From Liolophura sinensis (lineage: Eukaryota; Mollusca; Polyplacophora; Chitonida; Chitonidae): 64,000 nucleotides of DNA. The stretch is taken from assembly GCF_032854445.1 (NCBI RefSeq), contig NC_088295.1, positions 22,741,385 through 22,805,384 on the forward strand. Direction: 5' to 3'. The notes beneath the pieces are model-generated. The model saw nothing but the letters and a program-made list of their open reading frames with translations, was not told the DNA's origin and did no database searches. Below are positions 50,219 to 61,769 of this stretch, in pieces (position 1 is the stretch's first letter; each line of letters starts with the position of its first letter). Position numbers and translations under genes: made by a program.

Positions 50219-51104
50219 AGTCTGTCCAGTCTGGTGTCCGGTGATATTTATGTACAAATCTTTAGCATAGATGTAGGCCTATCATTAGAGAATAAATACT
50301 GAGATGTCTTGTCATAGTGGTAGTGGAGAAATAGGTGACAGTCTGGAAGTAAATCTGGATGTCCTATGCAACATTACCTGGCAGGAGTCTTTTCCACCTT
50401 CCTCGTATCCAGCACAGATCATAGTGGTGGATGAGACGCCGCTGACCCAGCTACTGCACTGACTGTATGAGATCACGGGTACATCCACCTCCCTCAGGCG
50501 ATCTGGTAACGACCCCGCTCCACCTGTACACACACAGAGAATACGAATAATTATAAGTCGAAGTCGAATAATTATATGTCTTAATGTAGCTATTCCAGAC
50601 CAAACGACATTAACATGATGCCGTATTTTTTTTTATCGACTCGTGATTATAAATTTTTAAAACTGTCTGTCACCTTACTTTCTTAGGTCAATTTGTGTTG
50701 TCATGCAGTGGATTAACTTATGTTTACCACTATCTTGTAACCATGCTGTCTGAATGGAAGGGTGAATGAACCATAATCGCCATTGTCTAACAGTTTATGA
50801 CAGTAAAATTTCCAATGTTAAACATTAAAATCATTCTGTTTTCAAAGATGTCAATGTCTTGAAAATTGGACTACGACATATATGTGTTGGTTGTGGTAAT
50901 CATTGTTTGAATTTAAATGCTGCAAATATATGGCAGGATTTTGACACGAAGGCCGGTAACATGCAATAGAGTCCCACACAATATGGCATTGACCACTTTA
51001 TCAGCACTAAATAATATGTGAGGATGTCTTATTTGAGTTACAATGAATAGCTGTGGTCTGTAAATTATGGGCCTATCATGATTTTCGCAAGGTTTTAAAG
51101 TGAA

Positions 51105-51363
51105 AACTTACTTCATTTTTTTTTTTTTTGATTGGTGTTTTACGCCGTACTCAAGAATATTTCACTTATACGACGGCGGCCAGCATTATGGTGGGTGGAA
51201 ACCGGGCACAGCTCGGGGGAAACCCACGACCATCCGCAGGTTTCTGGGAGGACCTTCCCACTTACGGCCGGAGAGGAAGCCAGCATGGTGAGAGGCTCCT
51301 GGGTCATTTACGCTGCGCTAGCGAGCTAACCGACTGAGCACGGAGGCCCCAACTTACTTCATT
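51105..51363 (-). mobile_element. Full-length SINE (family 1) with 13-bp target-site duplication
   Basis: The element spans about 51118-51350 and is flanked by aacttacttcatt at 51105-51117 and 51351-51363. On the minus strand it runs from a tRNA-like head (gctcagtcggttagctcgct) through the internal region to a poly-A tail (poly-T on plus). It sits in intron 4 of SP-B. The matching intron of SP-C has the flanking words (gagttacaatga, gtgccaacatgcat) without the insert, so it arrived after the SP-B/SP-C duplication. Confidence 0.93.
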
Positions 51364-53127
51364 GCTTGTGAAAATTGTGTCAACATGCATCATTTATCCA
51401 AACCTTACAGAGGGTTACAATTTCAAAGAATCAAATGCAAACGCTGTATAAAGAACTGGAAACATTGTCAGAGGTGTTGTGATATCTTACTGGACATGGT
51501 TCCCCATCCGGTAACAGTGGTCATGGTGCCTGCAGGGAAGTCTGTGGTGCGATGCAAGCTGGGGAAATAGTATCGCTGAAGGACACTGAGGACGACAACT
51601 CTATCATAGCAATGGTCGTTGTTTGAGGGTGTTAGAGTTGTAGTTAACGTGGAGTGTTATCTTGGAGATGCTGGCGGTGACTTGTCCGGAATCAGTGGTC
51701 GAGCGACTGTGAGAGCCTAAACACCAGACTGTATCTGCTCGGTTTGCTGGCTCTGAAAGCAAATTTAGGAGTAGCGCATTTTGTTTAACAAAAAAGGAAC
51801 GTGTTGCTTTGAGGCGAATCTTCAGAATATTCCACAAACCACATTAACTGGATAACAACATTGCTGGAAGGTGAAGATTGTGATGAATGTGATGGTGATT
51901 GGGGGGTGGGTGATATCAATGTAACTGACCTGCTGACACAGTGAGCGGCTGTGATGGCGTATCTGCTGAAATGAGGGTCGCTCCGCAAATGTGGGAGCCA
52001 CTGGACAACAAAGACGCCTGCGAAGAAACAGTAAAACTGCTTTTCTTCTTTTTTTTTTCACAAAGGAGCGTTGAATTAATTTGTTGTCCCTTTCATTATG
52101 ACTTAAGAAATGGAATAATAACCTAATAATGTAGGCCTATACAAAGCAGTAAAAATCAAATAGGAAAAACATTGGTAAAAGCATTATTGTTCTTATCTCA
52201 TGTAGCAAAATGGATATGGAAGTCGAAACTTGAAACTTGTTGAACCATAATAACACATATGTATAAATGAGTCTTAAAATATCTACAATAAACGTGTACA
52301 TCACATATCTATAACTGAGAATCTAAGAAAGTGAATATTTCAAATAATGTAAAATCAGGTAAAAAGAAGAGAGAAGTTTACAACCATGTTGTTTTCCAGG
52401 CGCATGGTGAGTGTTCGCTTCCAAAGTCTGACTGATATTGAAACTTAAAGACCAAGCAATACACTCACCATCCATGGATACGTGTGTGCCGTTGCCTCTC
52501 TTCCCCCGACAATAAACGGGTTTGTGCGAGGAATGGCGGGCACTCCACAGTTGTTATTGGCAATGCGTTGTACAACTCCAGCTGTAGTCAAATATGTAAG
52601 TATACAAGAGTAAGTATTTTAGGATGTTTGTTAAGTACAATTAGTGGTTGATTGGTTGAGCTAAGCGTTGTATCACGTTCACAGTATGACGAGAAGATCA
52701 TGTTGTATACAACATGCAGAATTTGAATGATGTTAAAAAATTTAAAACAAATATATTAAAGGTTTGTCGTGGATTCTCACTGTATAGCTGAAGAAAACTG
52801 AAAAATTCCTGCATAAGGAAATTTGTTCATTTGAAAAGATTTCAATGGATGTGCCCGTCATATGTTAACTGATGTCTCAACGTTATGGCCCCGCTCGACA
52901 ATACACCGTTCGAATTGTCACTGTCAACCGGCTGTTCCACACCAGTTATGTGTGATCTTACAAGAATAAGCACACTTCTTCATTAAACGGTGATGAAGTA
53001 TCCGGTAATACACTATGCCACCTCACCATAGCTCATGGCCACAATGGCCGCCAGCACACACAATCGCATCATCTTCAGAGTAAGCCCTCAGCTCTGCTAT
53101 GAGGATTGGCAGCTAGTGCTCCACACT

Positions 53128-53135
53128 TATAAATA
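53128..53135 (-). promoter_or_regulatory. TATA box of SP-B
   Basis: On the minus strand ggTTATTTATAag lies 56 bases upstream of the SP-B start codon. The same motif is at the same distance in SP-C, so it is a conserved core promoter element. Confidence 0.7.
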
Positions 53136-53139
53136 ACCA

Positions 53140-54710
53140 GACAAATGTTTATCTCTCTTTCTGTACATTTAGGACAATGGCGTAATAACGTGTGGATCAT
53201 CTTAAAAGGGAGCACAGCTTCAGAATAGGTCATTTTTATGTAAATGAAGTACATATTTAGAAACACTATATCAAGGTGTGTACTCATTGATAAAGGTTTA
53301 TGAGCTTCATTGATCCGTGCGTGTATAAAATGTAAAATTTGTCAGCATAAATATTACCATTCACATTACTGAAAAGTATGGACGTGTCAGTCACGTGACT
53401 GCAAGACAGAAACGTGTCGTAAGAATTGCACTCAAAGGCCTGTGGGAATCGATCAGATGGTCAAGCGCGATGATATTTAAGCGTGTCTATATACTGGCGC
53501 TATTGTTGCCTGCCAGAGTTTTATTTTGCGTAGTGCCCATTTTCTGGTGTTACACACCTTTTATCACCCCTGGTTTTGAATAAGTTCACATAATACCTTG
53601 AGACTTCATGTTTTTACCAAAGGAAATAGTAGCAGTAGACAGAGTCTAATTTATTGGCTTCTACCAGACAACAAGAATGACTATTCCTTCTCCTTTTATA
53701 CAGAACAGACATGACCCTTTCCGGCCTCACACGTTCGGGAAATTTGCATATTACCCTACAGGACATAGAATTAACGTTTTCACGCGTTTCTCAATATCAC
53801 ATATCTAAAACTTTGTATTTTACCATATTTCTGTGAAACATTCACAATAATCCCTATAAAAAGCAAATATACACAATATACATGACCTACTTATGTGCCA
53901 AGAATGAATAAATGATAATGGCTTAAGGCCACATCGGCAACTTTTCAGCCATATTGTGACGATATGTGCTAAGAAAGAGCAAGCGCAAGAGTGCTAATTT
54001 CTTTCTATTTCTGACAGTCATATAACATATAACAGTCCCGTATGCATGTAGGGCACTGCATATAGAGCACTACATTTGACGTTTCTGTAAAATGTCACTG
54101 AGCTTGGAACATTTTATTGACATCAAAAATAATTAATTGGACACTAACTTTTCCAGGAAAGTGCAAAATGTTCTTCCAGGAATATAAAGGGCTTGTATTG
54201 TGTCTTAATCTGTGTCCATAGTTGGGGAATTTAAAATAGTTCTATATTTTCTACCCAATGTAATTGTTTTACAAGAAAATAAGATGGAATTTTTAAGGAT
54301 TTGATAATTTTGTAGTCTTGATTCTGTATGTTGTGCATATAATATGTGCTTTGGGGGTCATTTTAATGGGTTGGTTGTTGTCCTGGGTAAATAGACACAA
54401 AGATGGAGTGAAATCCAGATATCTTAATCATAATTTCACTTGTCATCGGTTCCGTTCCAAACTGATAGCTTCGGAGGCCACGTTTTTTCCTAGACTTCTA
54501 GTCGACATGAATGTTGCCAATTTATTAAGATTCCATAAAGGTTTGGAATCTGGTGTCGCCTTACATGCATCATTACTGTACACATCTGACGAAAACAAAC
54601 TACCGCGAAATCGAGATTATTTCTGGTGCCAATGCATGTCCTAAGAACTGTCCCTCGAAATTGGACAATACGCAAAATAAAGCACTTGTGGTCAAAAGAT
54701 AGCGTCAAGT
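53140..54710. other. Intergenic between SP-B and the foldback element
   Basis: No supported exon. The open frame at 54318-54644 (+) shows no recognised domain. Confidence 0.45.
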
Positions 54711-54853
54711 AGGTTATTGGTATTCGCTTGAGGTGTTTGATCTTGGTTTATACGCCCGGTAAGCGGTAACCTAATAGACCGAGGGCTAAAGCCCTCCGCC
54801 TATTATGTAGCTGCTTACCAGGTGTATAACCGCCTCAAGCTCAGTTGATAACC
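54711..54853. mobile_element. Foldback (hairpin) element
   Basis: Two imperfect arms meet at gagggctaaagccctc. The left arm has cgcttgagg, tttatacgcccggtaagcgg, cctaatagaccgagggct; the right arm is its reverse complement with about 20-25% differences and ends cgcctcaagc. There is no coding capacity. It is probably a MITE-like element. The right end is followed by a second copy of a 30-base word (see 54831-54891). Confidence 0.85.
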
Positions 54854-54891
54854 CTTACGGACGCCTCAAGCTCAGCTGATAACCCTTACGG
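54831..54891. repeat. 30-base tandem duplication at the hairpin end
   Basis: cgcctcaagctcagttgata plus acccttacgg occurs twice in a row with one substitution (ttga/ctga). Confidence 0.85.
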
Positions 54892-55399
54892 AAATACTGA
54901 TATCAAGATCGTGTTGTTTTGAAGTACCGTCAGGATAAGACAAATCTGCAGTTTCTTTTGAATTCACCAAAAGTTGATTAAAGAATCTGGAATTTGACTT
55001 GGATATCATGTCCTTCCTTGTTATCATTGAAAACTAGTGTTAATCTAATTCTAATGTTAATATTACCAGCTTTATTTATTATTCATGTCATTATTTCTTA
55101 CATGTTCCTTTAGGAATTGGTGTTTTAGGTTGTTTTGGGAATGGGCCTTGTGTTTATTGACTTGAAACTCCCCTTCATGGTCTGAGTGGTATGTAAATAC
55201 AGTGGATTTGATGTTTAGATCGTGCCAGTAGTAAAGCTTGGGTGACAAGAAATGTAAACATTGTAATGATACTTAAGTGTCTATTTTCAATCGTATTTTA
55301 GAGGTAGTTTGGATCTGTTTCAAGCTTAAGCGAAACCAGCAAAAAATCTAATTTTTGTAAACGTGGGTGATGTCGTTTATGTAAATAAGGAAGACAATG

Positions 55400-55830
55400 G
55401 ATCAAAAATGGACACTGGTGGACTCCACATTAGACAGTGGAATTAAGATGCAAAAAGAACATTTTTTAAAGAAACGGTCTGAAGTTAAGGGTGCGATAAG
55501 CGGCTTCTGAACCACGTACAAAGAATAAGCTCTAAAGCAGAAATGTAGCAGTTCAAGTAAGAATATGTTGAGGTCAACTGTATCAAATGCTATGGATAAG
55601 TCAAAGAATGCACCAGTGCTGTAGTTCAAGTTTCTTTTGTTTATGCTAGTACACAAGAAGCGCACGTGTGGAGAGTATAATTGAATTGGTTGTCCTGAAA
55701 GCAAACAAAGTGTCGCACAATACATTGTTAGTCTCATTGAAGTGTGTTACTAGTATTACATGACTATCCGTTCAACAATTTTACTCAGTAAAGAAACTGA
55801 ATTATGGTTCTCATATTTGTTTAGACTTTT
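55400..55830 (-). mobile_element. Decayed LINE-type reverse transcriptase fragment
   Basis: On the minus strand the frame at 55737-55402 contains TGAFFDLSIAFDTVDLNIFL, which matches the first catalytic-Asp block of non-LTR reverse transcriptases (consensus FLDLSKAFDTVDH). Upstream, in a different frame, NNVLCDTLFAFRTTNSI matches the preceding block (consensus ILCDxQFGFRxxxST), and LLSKIVERI matches the block before that. The frames are broken by indels and stops. Only part of the domain remains, and no endonuclease or second ORF was seen. It is a dead fragment lying between SP-B and SP-C. Clade (Jockey/CR1/RTE-like) not determined. Confidence 0.8.
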
Positions 55831-56600
55831 TTGCGTTACCTGTTCTTTATCTGTTTCCAGATCATCTGGGAATATATACCAGTTGTAATAAACAGATTCA
55901 CCGAGAGAGCTTAGAGCTTGGAGATACATAATACATTACTCATTTGTGCAGAATCATACTTTTCTGTCAGACTGAAGGGACTGAATGTTTGGGAGAGAGT
56001 TATGATGAGTGAATGTCGCTTGCGTCTATAGAAATGAAAGTACAGATGTTCATTAGCTGGAATTTTAGATTCCACTCCAGATGCAGCGAAGTTAAATTAT
56101 TGGCAAGTGAGGACGAATCATAGGTAAAATTATTATGACGGGAACACGTTTTAGAGCAATTCTATAAGTTAATCCAAATACAGTTGTGTATTTAATATCA
56201 TTAGTTCACAGATATTCCAGGTATATGTGAATTTAGGGTATACGGAATTTACTTTGAATGTATCTTTGAATGTATGCTGATTGCAAAGTTGCAATTCTTT
56301 TAAAATTCTTTTCTAAACTGCAAGTAGTGCTGTGCGTGTCGTAGGCATCCTCATGTTCTTTTTTTTCGTTTGTGAAATGTTATTGGCGGATAGACATCAT
56401 AATTCACTTTATGAACTCCCCACGATCAAAGCTTTAGCCAGCGTAGAAATATGTCGCATGCCAAATCTAACACCAACCTTAGAAATTGTCTTCATCGAAG
56501 CCTTCGCTGATGAAAAATGAAATGGATTAGCGTTCCAGTCGCTAAGCAATTAACATGTAACAAATAGTTCCACTTTCTGTATAACGTTAAGGTTATGATC
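55831..56600. other. Intergenic between the reverse transcriptase relic and SP-C
   Basis: No exon seen. The sequence nearest SP-C (56600-56719) resembles the 3' flank of SP-B, including gaacattgg.ggtgtcgaggttcac, so the duplicated unit extended past the stop codon. Confidence 0.5.
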
Positions 56601-56719
56601 TACAAATTACAAAACCCCAGGCACAATGGTTTGATAGAGAAACTGTATTGCCCTTCTGCACACACAAAGCGAACATTGGCGGTGTCGAGGTTCACCCCTG
56701 TTCAGATTTGTTAGCCTGT

Positions 56720-59700
56720 TTACAAGTCGGAGTACTGCTTGATCCAGGAAGTGTAGTTGGGCACCCTGGTGTAGATCCCGGGACTTTGACGTCCGGCACA
56801 TCCGTAACCCCAGCTCACAACACCTGTAAAATAACACAGACCGATCTGAAATACTTCGATCTCACAGACTGAAAGTTTTCTTGGTTGAGAAATGATGACA
56901 GTGCTTCATGTATAAGATTTTGGGAGAAAACAATGTCCTGCTTAATGTCATAAAACTGGACATGCAAATAACCTACCTGTCTATGCTTGCTCGATCGTAA
57001 AACACAGAATGTCTTTTCACCACTTACGTATGGGCAATTTGCAAGTAGTGTCACACTAACTTGTCTCATACTGTCTACTGAAAACTAGAGCACACAATAA
57101 TGTGCCTCACTGTGTCTACTGCAGACAAGAACACACACTAACTTGCCACATTGTGTCTACTGAAGGCAACAGCACTCACTAAATTGCCTCATTGTGTCTA
57201 CTGGAAAGTAGAGCACACTGTAACTTGCCTCATTGTGTCTACTGAAGACCAGAGCACACTCTAATTTGCCTTACTGTGTCTGCTGGAGACTAGAACACAC
57301 ACTAACGTGCCACATTGTGTCTACTGAAGACCAGAGCACACTCTAATTTGCCTTGCTGTGTCTACAGTAGACACACACTAACTTGCCACATTGTGTCTTC
57401 TGAAGGCGACAGCACTCACTAACTTGTCACATTCTGTCTACTGGAAACTAGAGCACACTGTAACTTGCTTCATAATGTCTACTGGAGACGACAGCACACA
57501 CTAACTGGCCTCATAATGTCTGCTGGAGACTAGAGACGAGAGTTCGGAGTACATTTCATCTGTAAAACACACAATTCCTGCTTGTTGTGTACGTGGTCAA
57601 AACTAAGCTCTAACTCAGATTCCGCTTATTTAAAGGAATTAACATTGTTTTGCATGTCTTTTGACTTTGTTTATGGACCAGGTTTGTAAGAATTACCTAA
57701 TAAGTACCATTTTCCTCCAGACAACACCACCAGTGGGCCCCCGCTGTCACCCTGTCAAGGACAAGAGTATGAGAAGATATCAGTGATTTGGTCCTTGCGA
57801 ATAACCCTGTAACTGATTTATTTATGCAACCGAGTCAACTAGGGAACTGTTTTAAGTATAAAAATATACACAAGAGAGGACATCGTATACACTTAATGAT
57901 TTCATTTTATTCAGATGTAGTCTTGTCACTACGTTACTTTCCAATTGAGGCGATGTACATCTGTTACGTATTTCTGTTATTTTTTGCTGCTATGATGATT
58001 CAGTCATGCATATAGTATTTCGAAAAGTAGACTACATGAAAGTGAATGTTGGTCAACAATTCAGTAAAAAGTTCAATATTATAATTTTCGCCAAGATGAG
58101 GACAGGCAAATGTTTTCATCGATGTCAAAAGCATGTTTATTTAACATAAACTTCATAAAATCCATCTCTTTTGTTTTACTAACTTAGGTTTCAGTGTTTT
58201 ATTTATTTATTTATTGGTGTTTCACGGCGTACTCCAGAATATTTCACTTATGCGACTACACCTACATTGTTGTGGAAAGAAACCGGGCAGAGCTGGCAGA
58301 CCACTAGCCACTCGTCCACTGAGGCTCCCTTCAATCTTGTCAGCATAATGTTAAATTGTCAGGGACAAGTTGACTGTTAGAGTTACAAGTACCCATTTTA
58401 CATTCTTTACTCAAATTTCCCTGTTTATGTAGAGTAAAAACGATTAAGATGCTTTAGGCAAACTAGTGATCACGTAAGACAAAACATCTAGAGTTTTCAT
58501 TCTTTCCGTTGATGGTACTGAAATATACCGTACTGAATGGCACCCTTTTCCCTCGCCCTATGGAAAACTGACCATTAAAGAAGCTTTGCGTCTTCAATTA
58601 AAACGTTCGTTCAAAAGATGTTCTTCCGTCAGTTCTAACCAAAACCATCGTGATATTAAATCCACTCTTCTGATTTCACGAGATCAGACCAGGACAGTCT
58701 CTGTTACCTGGCATGAGTCCTTTCCTCCCTCTTGGTACCCGGCACAGATCATGGTGGTGGAAGAGACGCCGCTAACCCAGCTACTACACTGACTGTGTGA
58801 GATCAAGGGTACATCCACCTCCCTCAGGCGATCTGGTAACGACCCCGCTCCACCTGTATACACAAAGAATACAAGTGTTCTTTTGTTTACATGTGTCGGT
58901 AAGCCACATGAGTTACAATGAGAAGTTTTCGTTATATTGCTCGTGGAATTGTGCCAACATGCATTATTGATCTATCCCTAATTTAGGATTCACCACGTTA
59001 CAAGCTTTGTAAAAACATTCTCTGCTGTTACGCCGCAAAGCTAGCGAACTTCCTACCACAACTATTCAGAAGCTGTGACGTGTTGTAGAAAAGAACAAAT
59101 GAGTACAGAGCATGAATTTAGGCGGGACATGTTTCCTTCTGGAGTATCAAAGGCTGAAGACTACAAAATATATTCAACATCGTCAGAGACGTTGTAATAT
59201 CTTACTGGACATGGTTCCCCATCCGGTGACAGTGGTCATGGTGCCTGCAGGGAAGTCTGTGGTGGCGATACAAGCTGGGGAAATAGTATCGCTGAAGGAC
59301 ACTGAGGACGATAACTCTATCATAGCAATGTCGTTGTTGAGGGTGTTAGAGTTGTAGTTAACGTGGAGTGTTATCTTGGAGATGCTGGCGGTGACTTGTC
59401 CGGAATCAGTGGACGAGCGTCTGTGAGAGCCCAGAACCAGTTTGTACCTGTTCAGGTTGCCTGTGCTAAAAACAAGTTAGCCGATGAACTTTCATGTATT
59501 GTAAACTTGCCTTGGTTTATGCAGGATACACGCATTCTTTTATTGCCTGTTATAAAAATACCTAAGATTTGTATTGCTGAGAGTAAAATAATATGCGAAA
59601 TTAAATTAAGAAGGATTTGAAAAGATTTGCAATGTAAATAGACGTCAATAGACGTAAATAGATGGTAATAATGTGACAACTGGAACATTCTCCCGCCAGA

Positions 59701-61700
59701 AATATCTCAACAAGGATTTTCCACTAGCTGTTGATGTAAATACCTAGAAACTAATTGTCCAAATGCACTTATTATTGCAACTTGAACGGAATGAGGCAAA
59801 ATAAATTGAATCACTTGAGGGTTAACTGCAGTCCAGAAGGCGTGACCGGTCGAGCTAGACCGAATTGCTTTTAATGGAAGGTAACAGCTGAAGTAGGTTA
59901 TGACAACGAATGATCAGGCTATCATCAGCTTCCTTCTGACTGACCTGCTGACACAGTGAGCGGCTGTGATGGCATATCGGCTGGAAATGAGGGTCGCTCC
60001 GCAAATATGGGCGCCATTGGACAACAAAGATGCCTGTGTATTAAAAGTAAGACAAATTAATATACTCTTCAGTAGTTGTCTTAGAAAACGTTGGTCTGGA
60101 AAACTGCACTTGATGATTTTAACATTTATAACAATAAAAACATACTAAAAATATACTACATATGATAGCATTACATAGGACCAATGTTGAAACTTGTCCA
60201 CAACTTAACCGGAGAAAATCTAAATATTGTTTTCATTTATTTATTGATTGGATTGTTATTTCACAGCGTACTCAAGAATATTAAAAATTAAGGTGGAATG
60301 TTATAAAATCTGCTGTGCTCTTTTAGATTATAGAAGAAATCTATGTTGTATATGGCTTATGACCACTCCGCGATGGATTTATTCCTAAGGTAAAACCTTA
60401 TTTTTTTTAAATCATAGTCGACACGTCTTACGTTGGATTAACTAAGAGAACTCACCATCCATGGATACGTGTGTGCCTTTGCCTCTTTTCCTCCGACAAT
60501 AAAGGGATTTGTGCGAGGGATGGCGGGCACTCCACAGTTGTTATTGGCAATGCGTGGTACAACTCCAGCTATTGTCAAATATATAAGTAGACAAGGGTAA
60601 GTGTGTTCGGATGTAAAGACACGGTCATTCACAAGGTAATAATAAATTATGCAGTGTTCAGCATTGTATGGTGTCCAGTGGATCGTTTCACGGAGGAAGC
60701 CTGGCACAAATGGAAGCTTTTGGTCCATCAGTACTTTTTGCCGACAGCTGACTTAGCGCTTCATGAATCTAGGTATAGCATCATACAGGTAATGGACAAG
60801 AACAAGCATTCACTGAAAACCCAGGACAAAAACTGACTTATACATCGGCGCTGTAATCGGCAGTTACAAATGCGAAAGAAAAATGAAATTGTATATCTTA
60901 AAACTTTATTCACTTTCGCATTTCAAACTCATTCGGCAATCATGGTAAAGAAAGAACTTGATGCGAAAGCCATGCGTTGATACGCCTCCTTTGCAGTTTA
61001 GTTTTAGAATCAAAAACTTGAAACCAATGGATTTAGTCATTTGATTTATTCTTATTCTAAGGTCTGCCAGCAACCTGCGGATGGTTTCCTCGGGCTCTGT
61101 CGGGTTTTCTTCCACCATAATGTTGGCGACCGTCGTATAAATGAAATATTTGTATAAAACATAGATTAGATACCGGCGTCAATTTGACGCGTAGCAACAA
61201 AAAAGGTGACAACCTTAAGATTAAGACGTGTAATAATGCTGTCAGGTGCAAAGAGAATCAGCTTTCAGTCATATCAGGAAAATACAGTATGCATTGCAGG
61301 CACCAGGTGAAAACAGTGACAAAATTTTCACGATCTCCGTGAAATGGAAATTGTCATGGTTAAAGCAAAAGAGACACAACTGTAAACTAAGACTAGCGAA
61401 TTCATAGCTATTAGACCCGCCCTCTGCAAAGAAAACCAGAGAGTGGAAAAAGAGGTTTTCAATGTGCGTCAAAACCCACTTCCGATTTCATTATATAACT
61501 TTTTTGCTCCTTTAAACAGGCGTTATCGAACAAAAATAGTTTGTATAAAATCAGTGAAAACATATTTTCATTTAAGGTTCTTCAATTATGTCAAATGGTA
61601 GAGTGACATTCAATGGGAACGTTTTTGTCACGATCAATACATTTATCGTCTCACCATAGGCCAAAGCCAATATTGCCAACGAGACACACAGTCGGATCAT
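56720..61700 (-). CDS. SP-C: secreted trypsin-like serine protease (family S1)
   Basis: Seven coding exons: 61700-61655, 60568-60456, 60033-59945, 59465-59206, 58853-58708, 57751-57697 and 56823-56720; phases 1,0,2,1,0,1; 270 residues. A signal peptide ([16 protein letters not shown]) and short propeptide with NNNCGVP are followed by [10 protein letters not shown]. The triad is His in AITAAHCV, Asp in NNDIAMIEL and Ser in [10 protein letters not shown]. Asp189 in KDSCQGDS plus Gly in SWGYGC and PGIYT predict cleavage after Arg/Lys. The propeptide Cys probably pairs with that in SPACIAT. P1 of the activation site is Phe rather than Arg/Lys, so the zymogen is not expected to be activated by trypsin at that bond. 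The TATA box is at 61754-61761. The gene is closest to SP-B and shares its exon and flank sequence. Confidence 0.96.
57045..57540. repeat. Tandem repeat, ~43-bp unit, about 11-12 copies, in SP-C intron 6
   Basis: Unit words in order: cacactctaatttgcc, ttactgtgtctactggagac, tagagca. Copies vary by substitutions and short deletions. The matching intron of SP-B lacks the array, so it arose or expanded after the duplication. Confidence 0.9.
58196..58332 (-). mobile_element. Internally deleted SINE (family 1) in SP-C intron 5
   Basis: The tail part reads ttattggtgtttcacggcgt, actccagaatatttcact, gaaaccgggcagagctgg, and then jumps to the head end (cagaccactagccactcgtc, cactgaggctccc), so the middle is lost. 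Confidence 0.8.
60236..60287 (-). mobile_element. SINE tail fragment (family 1) in SP-C intron 2
   Basis: tttatttattgattggattg followed by ttatttcacagcgtactcaa and gaatatt; only the 3' end remains. Confidence 0.65.
61057..61152 (+). mobile_element. SINE fragment (family 1) in SP-C intron 1
   Basis: aaggtctgccagcaacctgc, ggatggtttcctcgggctct, then ccaccataatgttggc and gaccgtcgtataaatg: the 3' half of the element in plus orientation. Confidence 0.85.
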
Positions 61701-61753
61701 CTTTGCCGTAGCCCACCGTTCTACTGTGAGAAGTGGAAACAAATGGACCCTAC

Positions 61754-61761
61754 TATAAATA
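61754..61761 (-). promoter_or_regulatory. TATA box of SP-C
   Basis: On the minus strand ggTTATTTATAgt lies 54 bases upstream of the SP-C start codon, matching the motif and spacing of SP-B. Confidence 0.7.
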
Positions 61762-61769
61762 ACCTCTGT

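Larger units (their letters stand above)
48581..53072 (-). pseudogene. SP-B: trypsin-like serine protease with frameshifted exons 3 and 4
   Basis: Seven exons in the same layout as SP-C: 53072-53027, 52581-52469, 52017-51930, 51752-51491, 50523-50378, 49771-49717 and 48684-48581. Exons 1, 2, 5, 6 and 7 are intact and keep the leader (MMRLCVLAAIVAMSYG), [21 protein letters not shown] with Asp189, and [11 protein letters not shown] to TAA. Exon 3, carrying the catalytic His, is 88 instead of 89 bases (one C lost after CTCATTT). Exon 4, carrying Asp102, has three single-base insertions and one deletion relative to SP-C and contains in-frame stops. A continuous protease therefore cannot be made from this sequence. 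All splice sites and the TATA box remain. Several indels are in or beside short homopolymers, so uncorrected read errors are a real alternative. Intron 4 holds a recent SINE insertion and intron 5 a (TA)n hairpin. Confidence 0.88.

Noticed and set aside
50017-50302. Open frames with Tyr-Ile repeats
   Set aside because: Translation of a (TA)n microsatellite inside an intron.
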